From: JAAGZL01 sp050291365
GTDB taxonomy: Bacteria > Pseudomonadota > Gammaproteobacteria > Chromatiales > Chromatiaceae
Assembly (NCBI GenBank): GCA_050291365.1
Contig: JBNKJS010000025.1
Location: 1-64,000 of the forward strand
Direction: 5' to 3'
DNA length: 64,000 nucleotides
The notes beneath the pieces were generated by a model. It worked only from the letters and a program-made list of their open reading frames with translations. It had not been told where the DNA came from and made no database searches. The position numbers and the translations under genes are program-made. Positions 8,688 to 18,278 of this stretch are shown piece by piece; within the stretch, counting starts at the first letter, position 1, and each line of letters starts with the position of its first letter.

Positions 8688-8734
8688 GCCAGTTAGTGAA
8701 ATGCAACATTCAGGCCAATGGCCAAACAGTTACC

Positions 8735-9187
8735 TCAGGCGGTTGTCTGGAAGATTATTCCCACAGCGCCTTCGGAGGAAGAGCCACCTATACCACTTGA
8801 CTGAGATGACTCAAGAACTTCGCGAATATGCCTGGAAACTGCCAAAACCTCTTCGGATGGCAGCTGCCTGATCATTTCGCCTGTCTCACTGTCCATTACC
8901 TGAACTACCGCACGACCACTATCTTCATCTATGCTGAACTTAAGTTCACGCCGGACGCCTAAGATTGCCTCATTCAAATCGCTCACGACTTCATCAGTAA
9001 GATGGTTTTCGGCTGGTCTGCTTGCACTGCTCACAGCTTCACCTTTCCCACCCAACACAACATCCTGTTTTAACTCTGCCGCCTGCACAGACGATACCTC
9101 CTGAGTACTGGAAGATTTTGTCTGTTTTGGTCTGGCATCTGTTGGCTCTGGCAGAAAACCTGTTCGATTGATGTTTTCAATTGCCAT
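8735..9187 (-). CDS. flaG: FlaG family protein
   Basis: Small protein of the FlaG family, found beside polar flagellin genes and linked in several genera to control of filament length. The 150 residues have a poorly conserved, charged N-terminal half and the conserved C-terminal FlaG domain (ELKFSIDEDSGRAVVQVMDSETGEMIRQLPSEEVLAVSRHI). The order fliC-flaG-fliD is the standard polar-flagellum order. A GC-rich hairpin separates it from fliC and may set different expression levels for the two genes. Confidence 0.93.
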   Translation of the reverse strand: MAIENINRTGFLPEPTDARPKQTKSSSTQEVSSVQAAELKQDVVLGGKGEAVSSASRPAENHLTDEVVSDLNEAILGVRRELKFSIDEDSGRAVVQVMDSETGEMIRQLPSEEVLAVSRHIREVLESSQSSGIGGSSSEGAVGIIFQTTA

Positions 9188-9215
9188 AATAGTCTCCTTG
9201 TCCTTTAGTCGCGTC

Positions 9216-9239
9216 CCTCCCGGGTGTTATCCCGGAAGG
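9216..9239 (-). other. Hairpin between fliC and flaG
   Basis: A nine-pair stem (CCTTCCGGG and CCCGGGAGG in minus-strand orientation, six-base loop) lies just after the fliC stop. It lacks a T run. It is well placed to protect the fliC message or reduce read-through into flaG; that role is inference. Confidence 0.6.
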
Positions 9240-9253
9240 GCTCAAGGTCGCTT

Positions 9254-10750
9254 CTACTGGAGAAGTGAAAGGACAGTCTGTGGCTGCGCATTAGCCTGTG
9301 CCAACATTGCTACACCTGCCTGCTGCAGAATCTGAGCTCTGGTAAGAGCTGCAGTCTCTGCTGCGAAGTCAGCATCTTTAATCCGCGAACGCGCTGCGGA
9401 TACGTTCTCCGAAATACTGGAGAGGTTGGCGATGGTTGACTCCATACGGTTCTGGATAGCACCCAATGACGCACGCTGGGCATCAATAGCCGCAATCGCT
9501 ACATCAAGTACTGCCAGGGCAGAGTTAGCGCCTGATTGTGTGGAAATATCTACCGTGCTAACGCTTTCACCGGTATCGGTAAAAGTGGCATCAGCAGCTG
9601 TGGTAGACATAATGTCACCCACATCACTATCAAGATTGACGTTGGTGGAGTTATTGGTCGTATAGAGCTGGATAGCACCGGTAACGATACTAGCTTCACT
9701 CTCAGCCATAGCAGCTTCGGTAGTTGTAGTACCAGCGGTATCACCATAGTTGCGGGAATCTATCGCTATAGTTGCGGCACCAAGGCTATCACCTGTAGCG
9801 CCATATCCGATATCTATATCGGCACCAGTCTCATCAACAATATTGAGTGTTGCACCACCTGTGGCTGCCAAACTCTGCAGACTGCTCTCAGCATTGATGG
9901 CAGCAGCAAGTCCGGTATGGATCTCAGCTACGGTAGCTGAAGCGTCAGCGGTGTAGGATACAGAGACGTTGTTGATGCTAAGGGTATACACACTGCTGTT
10001 GGTTGCAGCACTGAAGGTCAATTCAGCTTCAGTTCTGGCCTCGGCTGATACACCTGATACCTGCTGGGATATAGCATCAGCAACATCCTGTGCAGATGAT
10101 CCGGCAGCAACGGTTACGTTGGAGGTAGTTGAACCAACAACGAAGGTCAACGTTTCAGCTACGAACGGATGGGTTGGCGTAGCGGCGGCGGTCGCAACCT
10201 GGTTTGATTCCAGACCGGTAACTGCCAGTGAATATCTTTCACCCAGATCATCAGCCTGAGTTGAACCGATGCTTACACCGATAGTCTCATTGGCATTTGC
10301 GCCTACCTGGAACTTCTTGCTTACGAAGTTACCGTTCAGCAGTTTCAATTCACCGAATGAGGAGGTGTTAGCGATACGGTCAACTTCCTGGATCAGCTGA
10401 CTAACTTCAGACTGCAGTGCTGTACGGTCACTTGAACTGTTGATATCGTTCGCGGACTGTACGGCCAGGGTACGCATACGCTGTAACAGGTTTGTGGTCT
10501 CTTGCATGGCGCTTTCAGCGGTCTGAGCAAGAGAGATACCGTCGTTGGCGTTACGTATGGCCTGGTTCAGACCATTGACCTGCGAGGTAAAACGGTTAGA
10601 AATTGCAAGACCGGCGGCGTCGTCTTTCGCGCTGTTGATACGCAGACCTGTAGACAGACGCTCCATCGCGGTCGCTATGGAACTTCCTGATTGGCCCAGT
10701 GCACGCTGGGTATTCAGGGACATTACGTTAGTGTTAATAATCATTGCCAT
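9254..10750 (-). CDS. fliC: Flagellin
   Basis: Filament subunit exported through the flagellar type III apparatus. The 498-residue product has the conserved N-terminal D0/D1 part (MIINTNVMSLNTQRALGQSG, GLRINSAKDDAAGLAISNRF) and the C-terminal D1/D0 part (AIQNRMESTIANLSSISENVSAARSRIKDADFAAE). The surface-exposed middle, roughly residues 170-410, is Thr/Ala/Ser-rich, as expected of a variable D2/D3 region. An AGGAG ribosome binding site lies nine bases before the ATG. Only one flagellin gene is visible. No clear sigma28 promoter was found in the 414 bases upstream, although filament genes usually have one. Confidence 0.98.
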   Translation of the reverse strand: MAMIINTNVMSLNTQRALGQSGSSIATAMERLSTGLRINSAKDDAAGLAISNRFTSQVNGLNQAIRNANDGISLAQTAESAMQETTNLLQRMRTLAVQSANDINSSSDRTALQSEVSQLIQEVDRIANTSSFGELKLLNGNFVSKKFQVGANANETIGVSIGSTQADDLGERYSLAVTGLESNQVATAAATPTHPFVAETLTFVVGSTTSNVTVAAGSSAQDVADAISQQVSGVSAEARTEAELTFSAATNSSVYTLSINNVSVSYTADASATVAEIHTGLAAAINAESSLQSLAATGGATLNIVDETGADIDIGYGATGDSLGAATIAIDSRNYGDTAGTTTTEAAMAESEASIVTGAIQLYTTNNSTNVNLDSDVGDIMSTTAADATFTDTGESVSTVDISTQSGANSALAVLDVAIAAIDAQRASLGAIQNRMESTIANLSSISENVSAARSRIKDADFAAETAALTRAQILQQAGVAMLAQANAQPQTVLSLLQ

Positions 10751-11164
10751 TTTGAAATTCTCCTAATCCCCTCGGCATTTTGCTTAATTTATAAAACGCT
10801 AGGGTCAGGTTAATAATTGACGGATATACCTGAAATGTTCTGGTATTTACCGCCTCCGGTAATTGTAGCGGCCATGGCAGGGGAAACTTTAGACACAAAC
10901 CCGGATGGTTTCACTGATGTCAATGCGTAGACAGATAATCGTATCTTGCTGTTATTATTGTATATTTTTCGCATAAACAACTAGCGTTCCCAAACACGGG
11001 GAAAGAGGTTCCTGACTTTCTGGTTGGGTAGAAATTTAATGCCTAAACCGGGCGTTTTTTGCGGTAATCAGGGCAATTATATGAGTAAAGCCGGGAGACC
11101 AACACTCTGATGGCTGGCACCGAAATGGCGGGGGAGCTTGATTGCAGCTAGGCGCTGAACATCA
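10751..11164. other. Spacer upstream of fliC (414 bp)
   Basis: No gene is visible between flgL and fliC. The stretch must carry the fliC promoter and leader. The nearest sigma28-like match on the minus strand (TAAATACC, 11 bases, then GGTATATC-like, near 10826-10852) is poor and I do not annotate it as a promoter. No terminator with a T run is evident for flgL. Confidence 0.6.
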
Positions 11165-12358
11165 TCAAATGTAATTAAACAGAGAGAGCTCCTGCACCTT
11201 TACGTAGGCCTGCTGGGCAGCCTGCAGGGCTACGGTCTGCTGATTAAAGCGGCTTATGGCCTCGGTATAGTCCAGGTCTTCCACATCCGAGAGGTGTGCC
11301 TCAAGGACTAGCTGAATATCGGCATTGACCTCAACCTGCTCGTCGATGGCATTTAATCTGGCTCCCACCGTGGAGTGCACCTCAGATATTTTATCCATCG
11401 CCTCGGTTAAATCATTTAGATACCTATCTACCTGCCCATTGGACTCTAATGTGGATGCCAGCTGCAGCATCGTCTCAAAGATATTACGCGTACCAGTTGA
11501 AGTAGCTGTTGTGGCAGTTGTAAGTCCGGTGGCCGCTGTAGATGCCGCGACCACAGCAATATCATCATCGCTTGAGGTGAGGGTAACTGTGGAGCCAGTA
11601 GCCAGCTCTGCCGATACGTTTGTGATATCTGATATGGCATTGATGGCATCTCTGATCTGACTGGCCCGCTCTGTAGCATCGGCCGCCGCAGGTATACCAC
11701 CGACACTGATGCCGTTAATTGTAAGATCTCCATCCGCAATGGCCGCAAAGCTGGTAGCGGCGATGCCAGTAACTGTGGCCCAAGGTCCAGTATCCACATT
11801 CACAAACAGATCGAAACCGTTGTCTCCGTCCGCTATGGTGCGATCTGCCGATATCTGCAACTGCCTCTGGCCCTGGTCTCCACTGTAGGTGAAGGTATCA
11901 GACGCCGTACGGGTAAAAGGTTTGGTGCCGCTTTTGTAGCCGGAGAAGATATATTCTCCACTGGAGTCTCTGGTATTGGCCAAACTCTCTAACTCATCTA
12001 CTAATAGTGTAACCTCATCCGCCAGGGCCTTGGTCTCCTCTGCAGACAATACGGCTGTATTACTACCCTGCACTCCCAAGACCCGCACCCGCTGCAGCAG
12101 ATTAGTTACACCAAACAGCACACTCTCTTCCTGCTCTAGTCTGGAACTAGCGCGATCGGCATTAACCTGATACTGCTCTACCCTGCCAATAGCACTCTTC
12201 AGGTCCACAACCCTCACCGACCCGGTGGGATCATCCGATGGGGTGACGATACGTTTACCAGTCGAAAGCTGAAGCTGGGTCTTACTCATCCTGGCCTGTT
12301 GCTCCAACATGGAACTAATGGATTGATCCGTCATTGTTCTGGTCGAGATTCTATACAT
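11165..12358 (-). CDS. flgL: Flagellar hook-filament junction protein FlgL
   Basis: Hook-associated protein 3, which joins hook and filament beneath FlgK. The 397-residue product has a flagellin-like N-terminus (ISTRTMTDQSISSMLEQQARMSKTQLQLSTGKRIVTPSDDP) and a matching C-terminal helical region (YTEAISRFNQQTVALQAAQQAYVKVQ), separated by a Thr/Ala-rich exposed segment. It follows flgK by two bases and is the last gene of the flg run before fliC. Confidence 0.96.
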   Translation of the reverse strand: MYRISTRTMTDQSISSMLEQQARMSKTQLQLSTGKRIVTPSDDPTGSVRVVDLKSAIGRVEQYQVNADRASSRLEQEESVLFGVTNLLQRVRVLGVQGSNTAVLSAEETKALADEVTLLVDELESLANTRDSSGEYIFSGYKSGTKPFTRTASDTFTYSGDQGQRQLQISADRTIADGDNGFDLFVNVDTGPWATVTGIAATSFAAIADGDLTINGISVGGIPAAADATERASQIRDAINAISDITNVSAELATGSTVTLTSSDDDIAVVAASTAATGLTTATTATSTGTRNIFETMLQLASTLESNGQVDRYLNDLTEAMDKISEVHSTVGARLNAIDEQVEVNADIQLVLEAHLSDVEDLDYTEAISRFNQQTVALQAAQQAYVKVQELSLFNYI

Positions 12359-12360
12359 AA

Positions 12361-14328
12361 CTATCTCCTGACGGCCCCAAGCAGGCTATCAAACAGTGTA
12401 TTGGAAACTGCAATAACCTGGGCTGCCGCTTGATAGGCCTGCTGAAACCGCACCAGGTTTGCCGCCTCTTCATCCAGATTAACTCCGGAAACAGAAGAGA
12501 ACTGGGTTTCATTGAAATCGAGCAGGGCCTGTTGTGAATTGTAGTTTGACTCGGACACATTGGTTTTGGTCCCCACATCCGCAATCAACTGGGCATAGGT
12601 ACTCTGAAAGGTGGTGGTGGCGGCCAGGGCATTGGCAGAATCACCCAGAAGCACATTGGTGGTTTGCAGCTCAGCCATGGCCAGAGCATTTCGGTTGTCG
12701 CCGATGCCGTCGGTATTGTAGCCGATGGTAAACTCATCGCCCGCTGCTGGCGCTCCGGTAATCTGGATACGGTAACCGTAGTCCAGGACGCCGGGGGTCG
12801 GGAACACCTCTGCCCCTGCGGTATAGCCTATGCCAGCCTCCAACAACACCGGCGCCGCAGGATTGGTATTGTCGTAGACACTATAAGTATTAGCCGCAGT
12901 AAACCGAATCATGATTGGTGGCGTCAGGGCCCCTGCGGTTGTGGTAAAGGAGGCGTTGGTGATATCCACCACCTCACCAGCCGATATGGCTCCAGTGGTA
13001 CCTGTGTTGTTAATAGAGGCGCCAGTAACAATCGGGGCAGCAGCAGCCACCTCCCTGGGATCGGTCAGATTCAGGCTTAAATAACCCGCAGCCGCCCGGG
13101 TAGGACGGATAATGGTTGTCTCACCCGCCGCTGGCGCTCCTCCCAGGGTCAGGGTAAAACCGTCATTGGTCAGGGATGCTGGGACCGTGGTATCAAGCGC
13201 GAAGGTAGTGTCATCGGATAGACGGGTAAGGGTGTAACTGGTACCACCGTTATAAATCAACCTGTAGTCGCTACTGGTCAAATCCGTCATGTCGGAATAG
13301 GCAAAACTCACTGTGCCAGTTGCCCCTGAATTTTGGATCACTACCCCCTGACTAGTCTGGGGTGCGCTGAACATAAGCCCCCCCAGGTTTCCATCCAGAT
13401 CCATGCCGCGCTGATGCTGGGTATTGAGTTCATCTGTAATACCCAAGGCCACCAGGCCCAGCATATTTTGTCCGTTATCCAAAATCTCTGTACGGAAGTT
13501 GAGCAGACCGCCGATCTCTCCACCGGTTATAAAGTCGGTAACAACCTGGGATGAGTTTTGGGTGGTGTATACGATATCCCTATTATTACCATCGGCGCCC
13601 ACTGCAGTTGAGAGGGTTGAGTAGGCGGTGCCGGTCACCAGGGGCTGCCCTGTGCCGATAAAGACATTGATGGCCCCATCTCTCTGCTTAACTGTGCTTA
13701 CAGAAACCAGTTCTGAAAGTTTATTCAACAGCAGGTCTCTCTCATCCAACAGATCGTTAGGTTCGCCAGTTGCGATGATGATCTCAGTGTTTATATCTGC
13801 CAGGTTGCTGGCGATACTGGTGATTTCACTGGTAATGCTGGTAAGCTCATTATTCAGCATTCTGCGAGATTCATTGATTTCATTATTTAGATCGTGGAAG
13901 CGATCCACCATGGATTGAGCCTCAAGCAGAAACACCCGACGGGCGGCTATTGAGGTAGGGTCGTCTGAAACTGTATTAATTGCAGTAAAGAAATCCTGCA
14001 TAGCTGGATCAAGACCAGTATCAGAGTCCGCCAGAAGGTTGTCTAATCTACTGGCGTTTGTGTAGTAGGTATCCATCTCATTGGTGGCTGAGAGGCTGGA
14101 CCTGACCGAGCCGGCAAGAAACTCATCATATTGGCGGGTTATCTGAGTGACCTGGACTCCGGTACCTACCCAGTTATCTCCCAACTGCTGTGGCACACGG
14201 GTAGCCATATCAACCCGCTGACGATTATATCCCTCAGTATTTGCATTGGAGATATTGTGCCCGGTAGTTGCCAGGGAGCGTTGATAGGCCAACAGGGCCG
14301 AAACGCCAATGTTAAGAATATCTGTCAT
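12361..14328 (-). CDS. flgK: Flagellar hook-associated protein FlgK
   Basis: Hook-associated protein 1, the first junction protein placed on the hook tip. The 655 residues start with the rod/hook family N-terminus (DILNIGVSALLAYQRSLATTGHNISNANTEGYNRQRV) and end with the shared C-terminal helix (VNLDEEAANLVRFQQAYQAAAQVIAVSNTLFDSLL). The middle has long beta-rich insertions typical of FlgK. It lies 72 bases after flgJ and just ahead of flgL. That gap shows no clear sigma28 promoter, so transcription may come from upstream. Confidence 0.97.
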   Translation of the reverse strand: MTDILNIGVSALLAYQRSLATTGHNISNANTEGYNRQRVDMATRVPQQLGDNWVGTGVQVTQITRQYDEFLAGSVRSSLSATNEMDTYYTNASRLDNLLADSDTGLDPAMQDFFTAINTVSDDPTSIAARRVFLLEAQSMVDRFHDLNNEINESRRMLNNELTSITSEITSIASNLADINTEIIIATGEPNDLLDERDLLLNKLSELVSVSTVKQRDGAINVFIGTGQPLVTGTAYSTLSTAVGADGNNRDIVYTTQNSSQVVTDFITGGEIGGLLNFRTEILDNGQNMLGLVALGITDELNTQHQRGMDLDGNLGGLMFSAPQTSQGVVIQNSGATGTVSFAYSDMTDLTSSDYRLIYNGGTSYTLTRLSDDTTFALDTTVPASLTNDGFTLTLGGAPAAGETTIIRPTRAAAGYLSLNLTDPREVAAAAPIVTGASINNTGTTGAISAGEVVDITNASFTTTAGALTPPIMIRFTAANTYSVYDNTNPAAPVLLEAGIGYTAGAEVFPTPGVLDYGYRIQITGAPAAGDEFTIGYNTDGIGDNRNALAMAELQTTNVLLGDSANALAATTTFQSTYAQLIADVGTKTNVSESNYNSQQALLDFNETQFSSVSGVNLDEEAANLVRFQQAYQAAAQVIAVSNTLFDSLLGAVRR

Positions 14329-14400
14329 ATCATCACCTACTCATGGATCTGATCATTAGGAACAATAAGTCATTCCCGGAGACCACATAATCCATACCGT

Positions 14401-15507
14401 TTATAGCGACCTCTCGCCGCTTTCCTTGAGCTGTTGCAGAGCCCTCTGCATGTCCCTTCCTTCCATCACTGAGGTCAGTTTCTCTGCATAGCGTGGGTCT
14501 GTGGCATATCCTGCCTTTTGCAACTCACGGAAGAATTGCTTGCTATCAGAGGTACTGGCCAGGGCCTTGGAATATCTTGGATTTGACTGTAAAAAGTCCA
14601 CATAATCGTTAAAACTGTCGCGAAATGAGCCGTACGCGCGAAACCTGTCCTTCTTTCTTACCGCTACGCCCTGCTCATACTCCAGGGTACCGATATTCAC
14701 GCTGTCGCCCTTCCAACGCCTGCCGGTCTTAATACCAAACAGATTATTGGCTGACCCACCCTTGCCTGACGGCATGATGTGTCTGCCCCAACCGGTCTCA
14801 AGGGCGGCCTGAGCCAACAGGGCAGCAGGAGCCAATCCCAGTTTTTCCGCGGCCTCGCGGGCCCATGGCCAGAGCTGCTGTACAAAATCAGACTTCTTCC
14901 AACTCTTTGGATTGGTGGCCGCTACCGGCTGTGATTGCGGCTGTATCTGCTCATCAGGCGAAACACCGAACAGAGATTCTGTTTTTGATGCGCCCTTAGG
15001 AATGAATGGCGAATTTAGTTCTGATATGGTTTTAGGAATTTCATGCTGCATGCTAATCCTGTTACCCGCCACCATCTGACTCTCGCCCATGGCGATGATT
15101 GGTTTTCCATCCTGCATGGAGACCGGAAGAGTGGAACTACGCTCCAGCATACTGATGACCTCTTTGCGATACTCGCTATAGCTGTTCACTGGCTTACTAT
15201 CGTCTGCCGTCTCTGTTCCACCAAGCTGGCTTTTGATCACCTCTGCCAGACCAATGCCGCCACTTTCAGATAGATGAACGGCCAACTGCTGGTCATACAT
15301 CTCCTGATAAAACTTGGTCTGGTCGTTATCCATAATCCCTTCACCCAGACTGGCCTGGCGCATACTTTTCAGCATCATCTGGGTAAATATAGATTCAAAC
15401 TGGCGTGCAACCTGATCCAGAGAGCCCTTGGCATCTGAACGTGCCTTGGCCTTGAGCTCTGCTACGCCCTGAAAATCTGTATATAGTGATGCTGGTGCGG
15501 TATTCAT
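14401..15507 (-). CDS. flgJ: Flagellar rod assembly protein / muramidase FlgJ
   Basis: Dual-function protein: an N-terminal rod-binding scaffold and a C-terminal peptidoglycan hydrolase that opens the wall for the rod. The 368-residue product has the rod-binding part (QVARQFESIFTQMMLKSMRQASLGEGIMDND, about residues 30-60) and a glucosaminidase domain (LAPAALLAQAALETGWGRHIMPSGKGG, then NNLFGIKTG, from about residue 215). The putative catalytic Glu is in the LETGWG segment. Full-length two-domain FlgJ is usual for Gammaproteobacteria. It follows flgI by four bases. Confidence 0.97.
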   Translation of the reverse strand: MNTAPASLYTDFQGVAELKAKARSDAKGSLDQVARQFESIFTQMMLKSMRQASLGEGIMDNDQTKFYQEMYDQQLAVHLSESGGIGLAEVIKSQLGGTETADDSKPVNSYSEYRKEVISMLERSSTLPVSMQDGKPIIAMGESQMVAGNRISMQHEIPKTISELNSPFIPKGASKTESLFGVSPDEQIQPQSQPVAATNPKSWKKSDFVQQLWPWAREAAEKLGLAPAALLAQAALETGWGRHIMPSGKGGSANNLFGIKTGRRWKGDSVNIGTLEYEQGVAVRKKDRFRAYGSFRDSFNDYVDFLQSNPRYSKALASTSDSKQFFRELQKAGYATDPRYAEKLTSVMEGRDMQRALQQLKESGERSL

Positions 15508-15511
15508 GAGA

Positions 15512-16672
15512 TTAAATCACTATCAACTCCGCTCTTAGGGAACCGGCCTGTTTCAGCGCCTCCAGGATCGCAACCAGGTCACTGGGAGCTGCCCCTACCT
15601 GATTGACCGCGCGTACCACCTCATCCAAGGTCACACCGGTGTTAAACAGGAACATGCGACTTCCACCCTCTGCCACATCCACCTGAGTGTTTGGTACAAC
15701 AGTGGTTGTTCCGGCCGCAAGGGCATTAGGTTGTGATACCTGCTGATCCTCGCTAATGGTTACCGTCAGGTTGCCATGTGATACCGCCGCTGGTGATACC
15801 CGAACCTCGCTACTGATAACTACGGTCCCGGTGCGTGAGTTCACTACCACCCTGGCTGGGGCCTCACCCGGATCCACCTCAAGGTTCTCCAACAGGGATA
15901 CAAAGCTGACCCTCTGGGCCGGATCTAGAGGCGAGTCCACCCTAATAGAGGTGGCATCTATAGCCTTGGCGGCATTTGGGCCTATGGCCAGGTTAATGCT
16001 CTCAACCACCCTACGCGCGGTAGTGAAGTCGCCGCGGTGTAGGTTCAGCACCAGGAAATTGTTTTTGCTAAATGGGGTTACTACCATACGCTCAACACTG
16101 GCACCGTTTGGTATACGCCCAACACTTGGAATATTGATAGTAATGCTGGAGCCATCAGCACCAGACGCACTAAGACCGCCCACTACCAGGTTACCCTGAG
16201 CTACCGCATACACCTTACCATCAGCACCCTTCAGAGGAGACATGAGCAAAGTACCGCCACGCAGACTCTTAGCATCACCTATAGATGAAACCGTTACATC
16301 AATCTTCTGACCAGGCTTGGCAAATGGAGGCAGATCGGCATGGATAGTGACCGCCGCCACGTTCTTTGGATTCAGGCTGGTTCCCGCTGGCACTACGATT
16401 CCGAGTTGGGTCAGCATACTTCTCAGGCTCTGCCCAGTAAATGGAGACGAGTTGACCTTATCACCACTACCATTCAAACCAACCACCAGACCGTAACCGA
16501 TCAACTGATTGCTGCGCACACCGGCAACAGAGGCGATATCCTTTACCCGCGCCGCTTGCGAAACTGGCGCATATAAACCTATGGTAAAGGCCATCCCAGC
16601 AACCAGAAACATAGACAGGCATCTGCCCATCTGTTTCCTTATGCTGATCCGCTGTCTATATTGTTGACACAT
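15512..16672 (-). CDS. flgI: Flagellar P-ring protein FlgI
   Basis: Periplasmic protein forming the P ring around the rod in the peptidoglycan layer. The 386 residues include an N-terminal signal peptide (MFLVAGMAFTIGLYAPVSQA) followed by the invariant start of the mature chain (ARVKDIASVAGVRSNQLIGYGLVVGLNG). The conserved C-terminus (LNTGVTLDEVVRAVNQVGAAPSDL-type segment) is present. An AGGAGG ribosome binding site five bases before the ATG at 16672 supports this start. It is adjacent to flgH, its L-ring partner. Confidence 0.98.
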   Translation of the reverse strand: MCQQYRQRISIRKQMGRCLSMFLVAGMAFTIGLYAPVSQAARVKDIASVAGVRSNQLIGYGLVVGLNGSGDKVNSSPFTGQSLRSMLTQLGIVVPAGTSLNPKNVAAVTIHADLPPFAKPGQKIDVTVSSIGDAKSLRGGTLLMSPLKGADGKVYAVAQGNLVVGGLSASGADGSSITINIPSVGRIPNGASVERMVVTPFSKNNFLVLNLHRGDFTTARRVVESINLAIGPNAAKAIDATSIRVDSPLDPAQRVSFVSLLENLEVDPGEAPARVVVNSRTGTVVISSEVRVSPAAVSHGNLTVTISEDQQVSQPNALAAGTTTVVPNTQVDVAEGGSRMFLFNTGVTLDEVVRAVNQVGAAPSDLVAILEALKQAGSLRAELIVI

Positions 16673-16681
16673 GGTGACCTC

Positions 16682-17389
16682 CTAAAACGGCATAAGTGCG
16701 CTGATAAAGAACTTAGACAACCAACCCATTACGCTTGCATCTGCAACAGCGCCATCTCCTACATAAACAATGGTGGGATCTGCCAGACGGGGTGACTCAA
16801 CTGTATTAGTAGCGTCTATATCTGATGGACGAACGATACCTGACAGTTTGATATACTCGTTGCCCTGATTGATACCGATACGTTTCTCACCACGAACCAT
16901 CAGATAACCGTTTGCCAGGACCTCAGTAACAGTCACGGTAATATCGCCAGTCAGCTTATTGCTCTGGGAGCTATCGCCTTCGCCATCAAAGGCGTGGCTG
17001 GACTGTAGGCTCATGCTGAGATCGTTGTTCTTGTTACTGGCCAGGGGAAGAACCTTGGGGGTATCGAACTGTGGGGTGCTTCCCAGGATAGTAGGATTGG
17101 TGACACTGGTAGTATTTGTTTTATCCACCGCCGTAGCGGCCTTCTTGGTGGCGTCCGTCTGCTCAACCAATTTTATGGTCAACATATCACCAACACGGCG
17201 AGCACGAATGTTCTCAAACCAGAAGGTTGAATAACCTGTCTGATAGATGGATCCTGTCCCTTCTGGTGCTGGCGGCGCAGCTATAGGACGGACAGCAGCA
17301 TAGTCTGGGTCACGCTTGGGTGGGGTATTACAACCCACCACCAGCACTGCTGCCGCCACCATCACTGATAATCCAATATTTCTGTTCAT
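16682..17389 (-). CDS. flgH: Flagellar L-ring lipoprotein FlgH
   Basis: Outer-membrane lipoprotein forming the L ring, the bushing through which the rod passes. The 235-residue product has a lipoprotein signal with lipobox VVGC (Cys20), then the conserved core (YSTFWFENIRARRVGDMLTIKLVEQTDA, and later LMVRGEKRIGINQGNEYIKLSGIVRP). Length and motifs are normal. It is followed after nine bases by flgI, whose ribosome binding site overlaps the flgH end, suggesting coupled translation. Confidence 0.97.
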   Translation of the reverse strand: MNRNIGLSVMVAAAVLVVGCNTPPKRDPDYAAVRPIAAPPAPEGTGSIYQTGYSTFWFENIRARRVGDMLTIKLVEQTDATKKAATAVDKTNTTSVTNPTILGSTPQFDTPKVLPLASNKNNDLSMSLQSSHAFDGEGDSSQSNKLTGDITVTVTEVLANGYLMVRGEKRIGINQGNEYIKLSGIVRPSDIDATNTVESPRLADPTIVYVGDGAVADASVMGWLSKFFISALMPF

Positions 17390-17420
17390 CTCTATGCCTT
17401 GTTCTTAACCGTTATTCATA

Positions 17421-18206
17421 TCAAAGCTGGTTACTCACATAGGCCAGCATCTCATCTGTAGTGGATATGGCCTTGGAGTTCATCTCATAGGCACGCTGGG
17501 TCTCGATCATATTCACCAACTCCTCCACCACATTCACGTTAGAGCTTTCCAAAGAGCCTTGGATCAGGGTACCCAGACCGTCCTGGCCTGGGGTGGCAGT
17601 CTGAGGCGATCCACTGGCCGCAGACTCCCGAAACAGGTTGTCGCCTATGGCCTCAAGACCGGTGGGGTTGATAAAGTCAGCGATCTCTATGTTTCCAATC
17701 GTGGTGGGCGTAGCGCTGCCTGAAACCAGGGCCGAAACGACACCATCTGAACCTATGGTTAGGCTAAGGGTATTGGCCGGTACGGTAATAGCCGGATCAA
17801 AAGCGTAGCCGTTGGCAGTGACTAACTGGCCATCCGCATCCGTACCAAAGGATCCATCTCTGGTATATACAATGGAGCCATCAGGATGCAGGATCTGGAA
17901 AAAACCACGTCCCTGAATAGCTATATCGAATGCATTTCCGGTCTGCATTATATTGCCCTGGGTATGCAGCTTCTGGGTTGCCACAGTGCGTACACCTGTG
18001 CCAAGTGCCAGACCGGAAGGCAATTGAGTATCCTGGGATGACTGGGCACCAACCTGCCGAACATTCTGATAGATCAGATCCTCAAATATGGCTCGATCTC
18101 GTTTGAATCCGGTGGTCTTCACATTTGCCAGATTATTAGCGATTACCGCCATCTGGGTCTGCTGTGCGTCCAGTCCTGTTTTTGCTATCCAAAGTGCCGG
18201 GTACAT
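17421..18206 (-). CDS. flgG: Flagellar distal rod protein FlgG
   Basis: Main component of the distal rod, built beyond FlgB/C/F. The 261-residue product has the rod-family N-terminus (YPALWIAKTGLDAQQTQMAVIANNLANVKTTGFKRDRA) and the C-terminal motif (GSLESSNVNVVEELVNMIETQRAYEMNSKAISTTDEML). FlgG is told from FlgF by its length and by this C-terminus. It sits between flgF and flgH in standard order. Confidence 0.97.
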   Translation of the reverse strand: MYPALWIAKTGLDAQQTQMAVIANNLANVKTTGFKRDRAIFEDLIYQNVRQVGAQSSQDTQLPSGLALGTGVRTVATQKLHTQGNIMQTGNAFDIAIQGRGFFQILHPDGSIVYTRDGSFGTDADGQLVTANGYAFDPAITVPANTLSLTIGSDGVVSALVSGSATPTTIGNIEIADFINPTGLEAIGDNLFRESAASGSPQTATPGQDGLGTLIQGSLESSNVNVVEELVNMIETQRAYEMNSKAISTTDEMLAYVSNQL

Positions 18207-18278
18207 AATCTTCTACCTTTATGTTCTTTGTTGAATCTCTCTATAAATTGATTAAGCAATATCTCTGCCACTAATCAA

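Noticed and set aside
8640..8690. Possible sigma28 promoter before fliD (TCCGATAA with TTAAC upstream)
   Set aside because: The spacing between the two halves is about two bases too long and the -35 part overlaps a hairpin.
11114..11130. Plus-strand TGGCACCGAAATGGCG resembling a sigma54 promoter
   Set aside because: GG-N10-GC spacing is right, but it points into the 3' end of flgL with no gene to drive, and the -12 part is poor.
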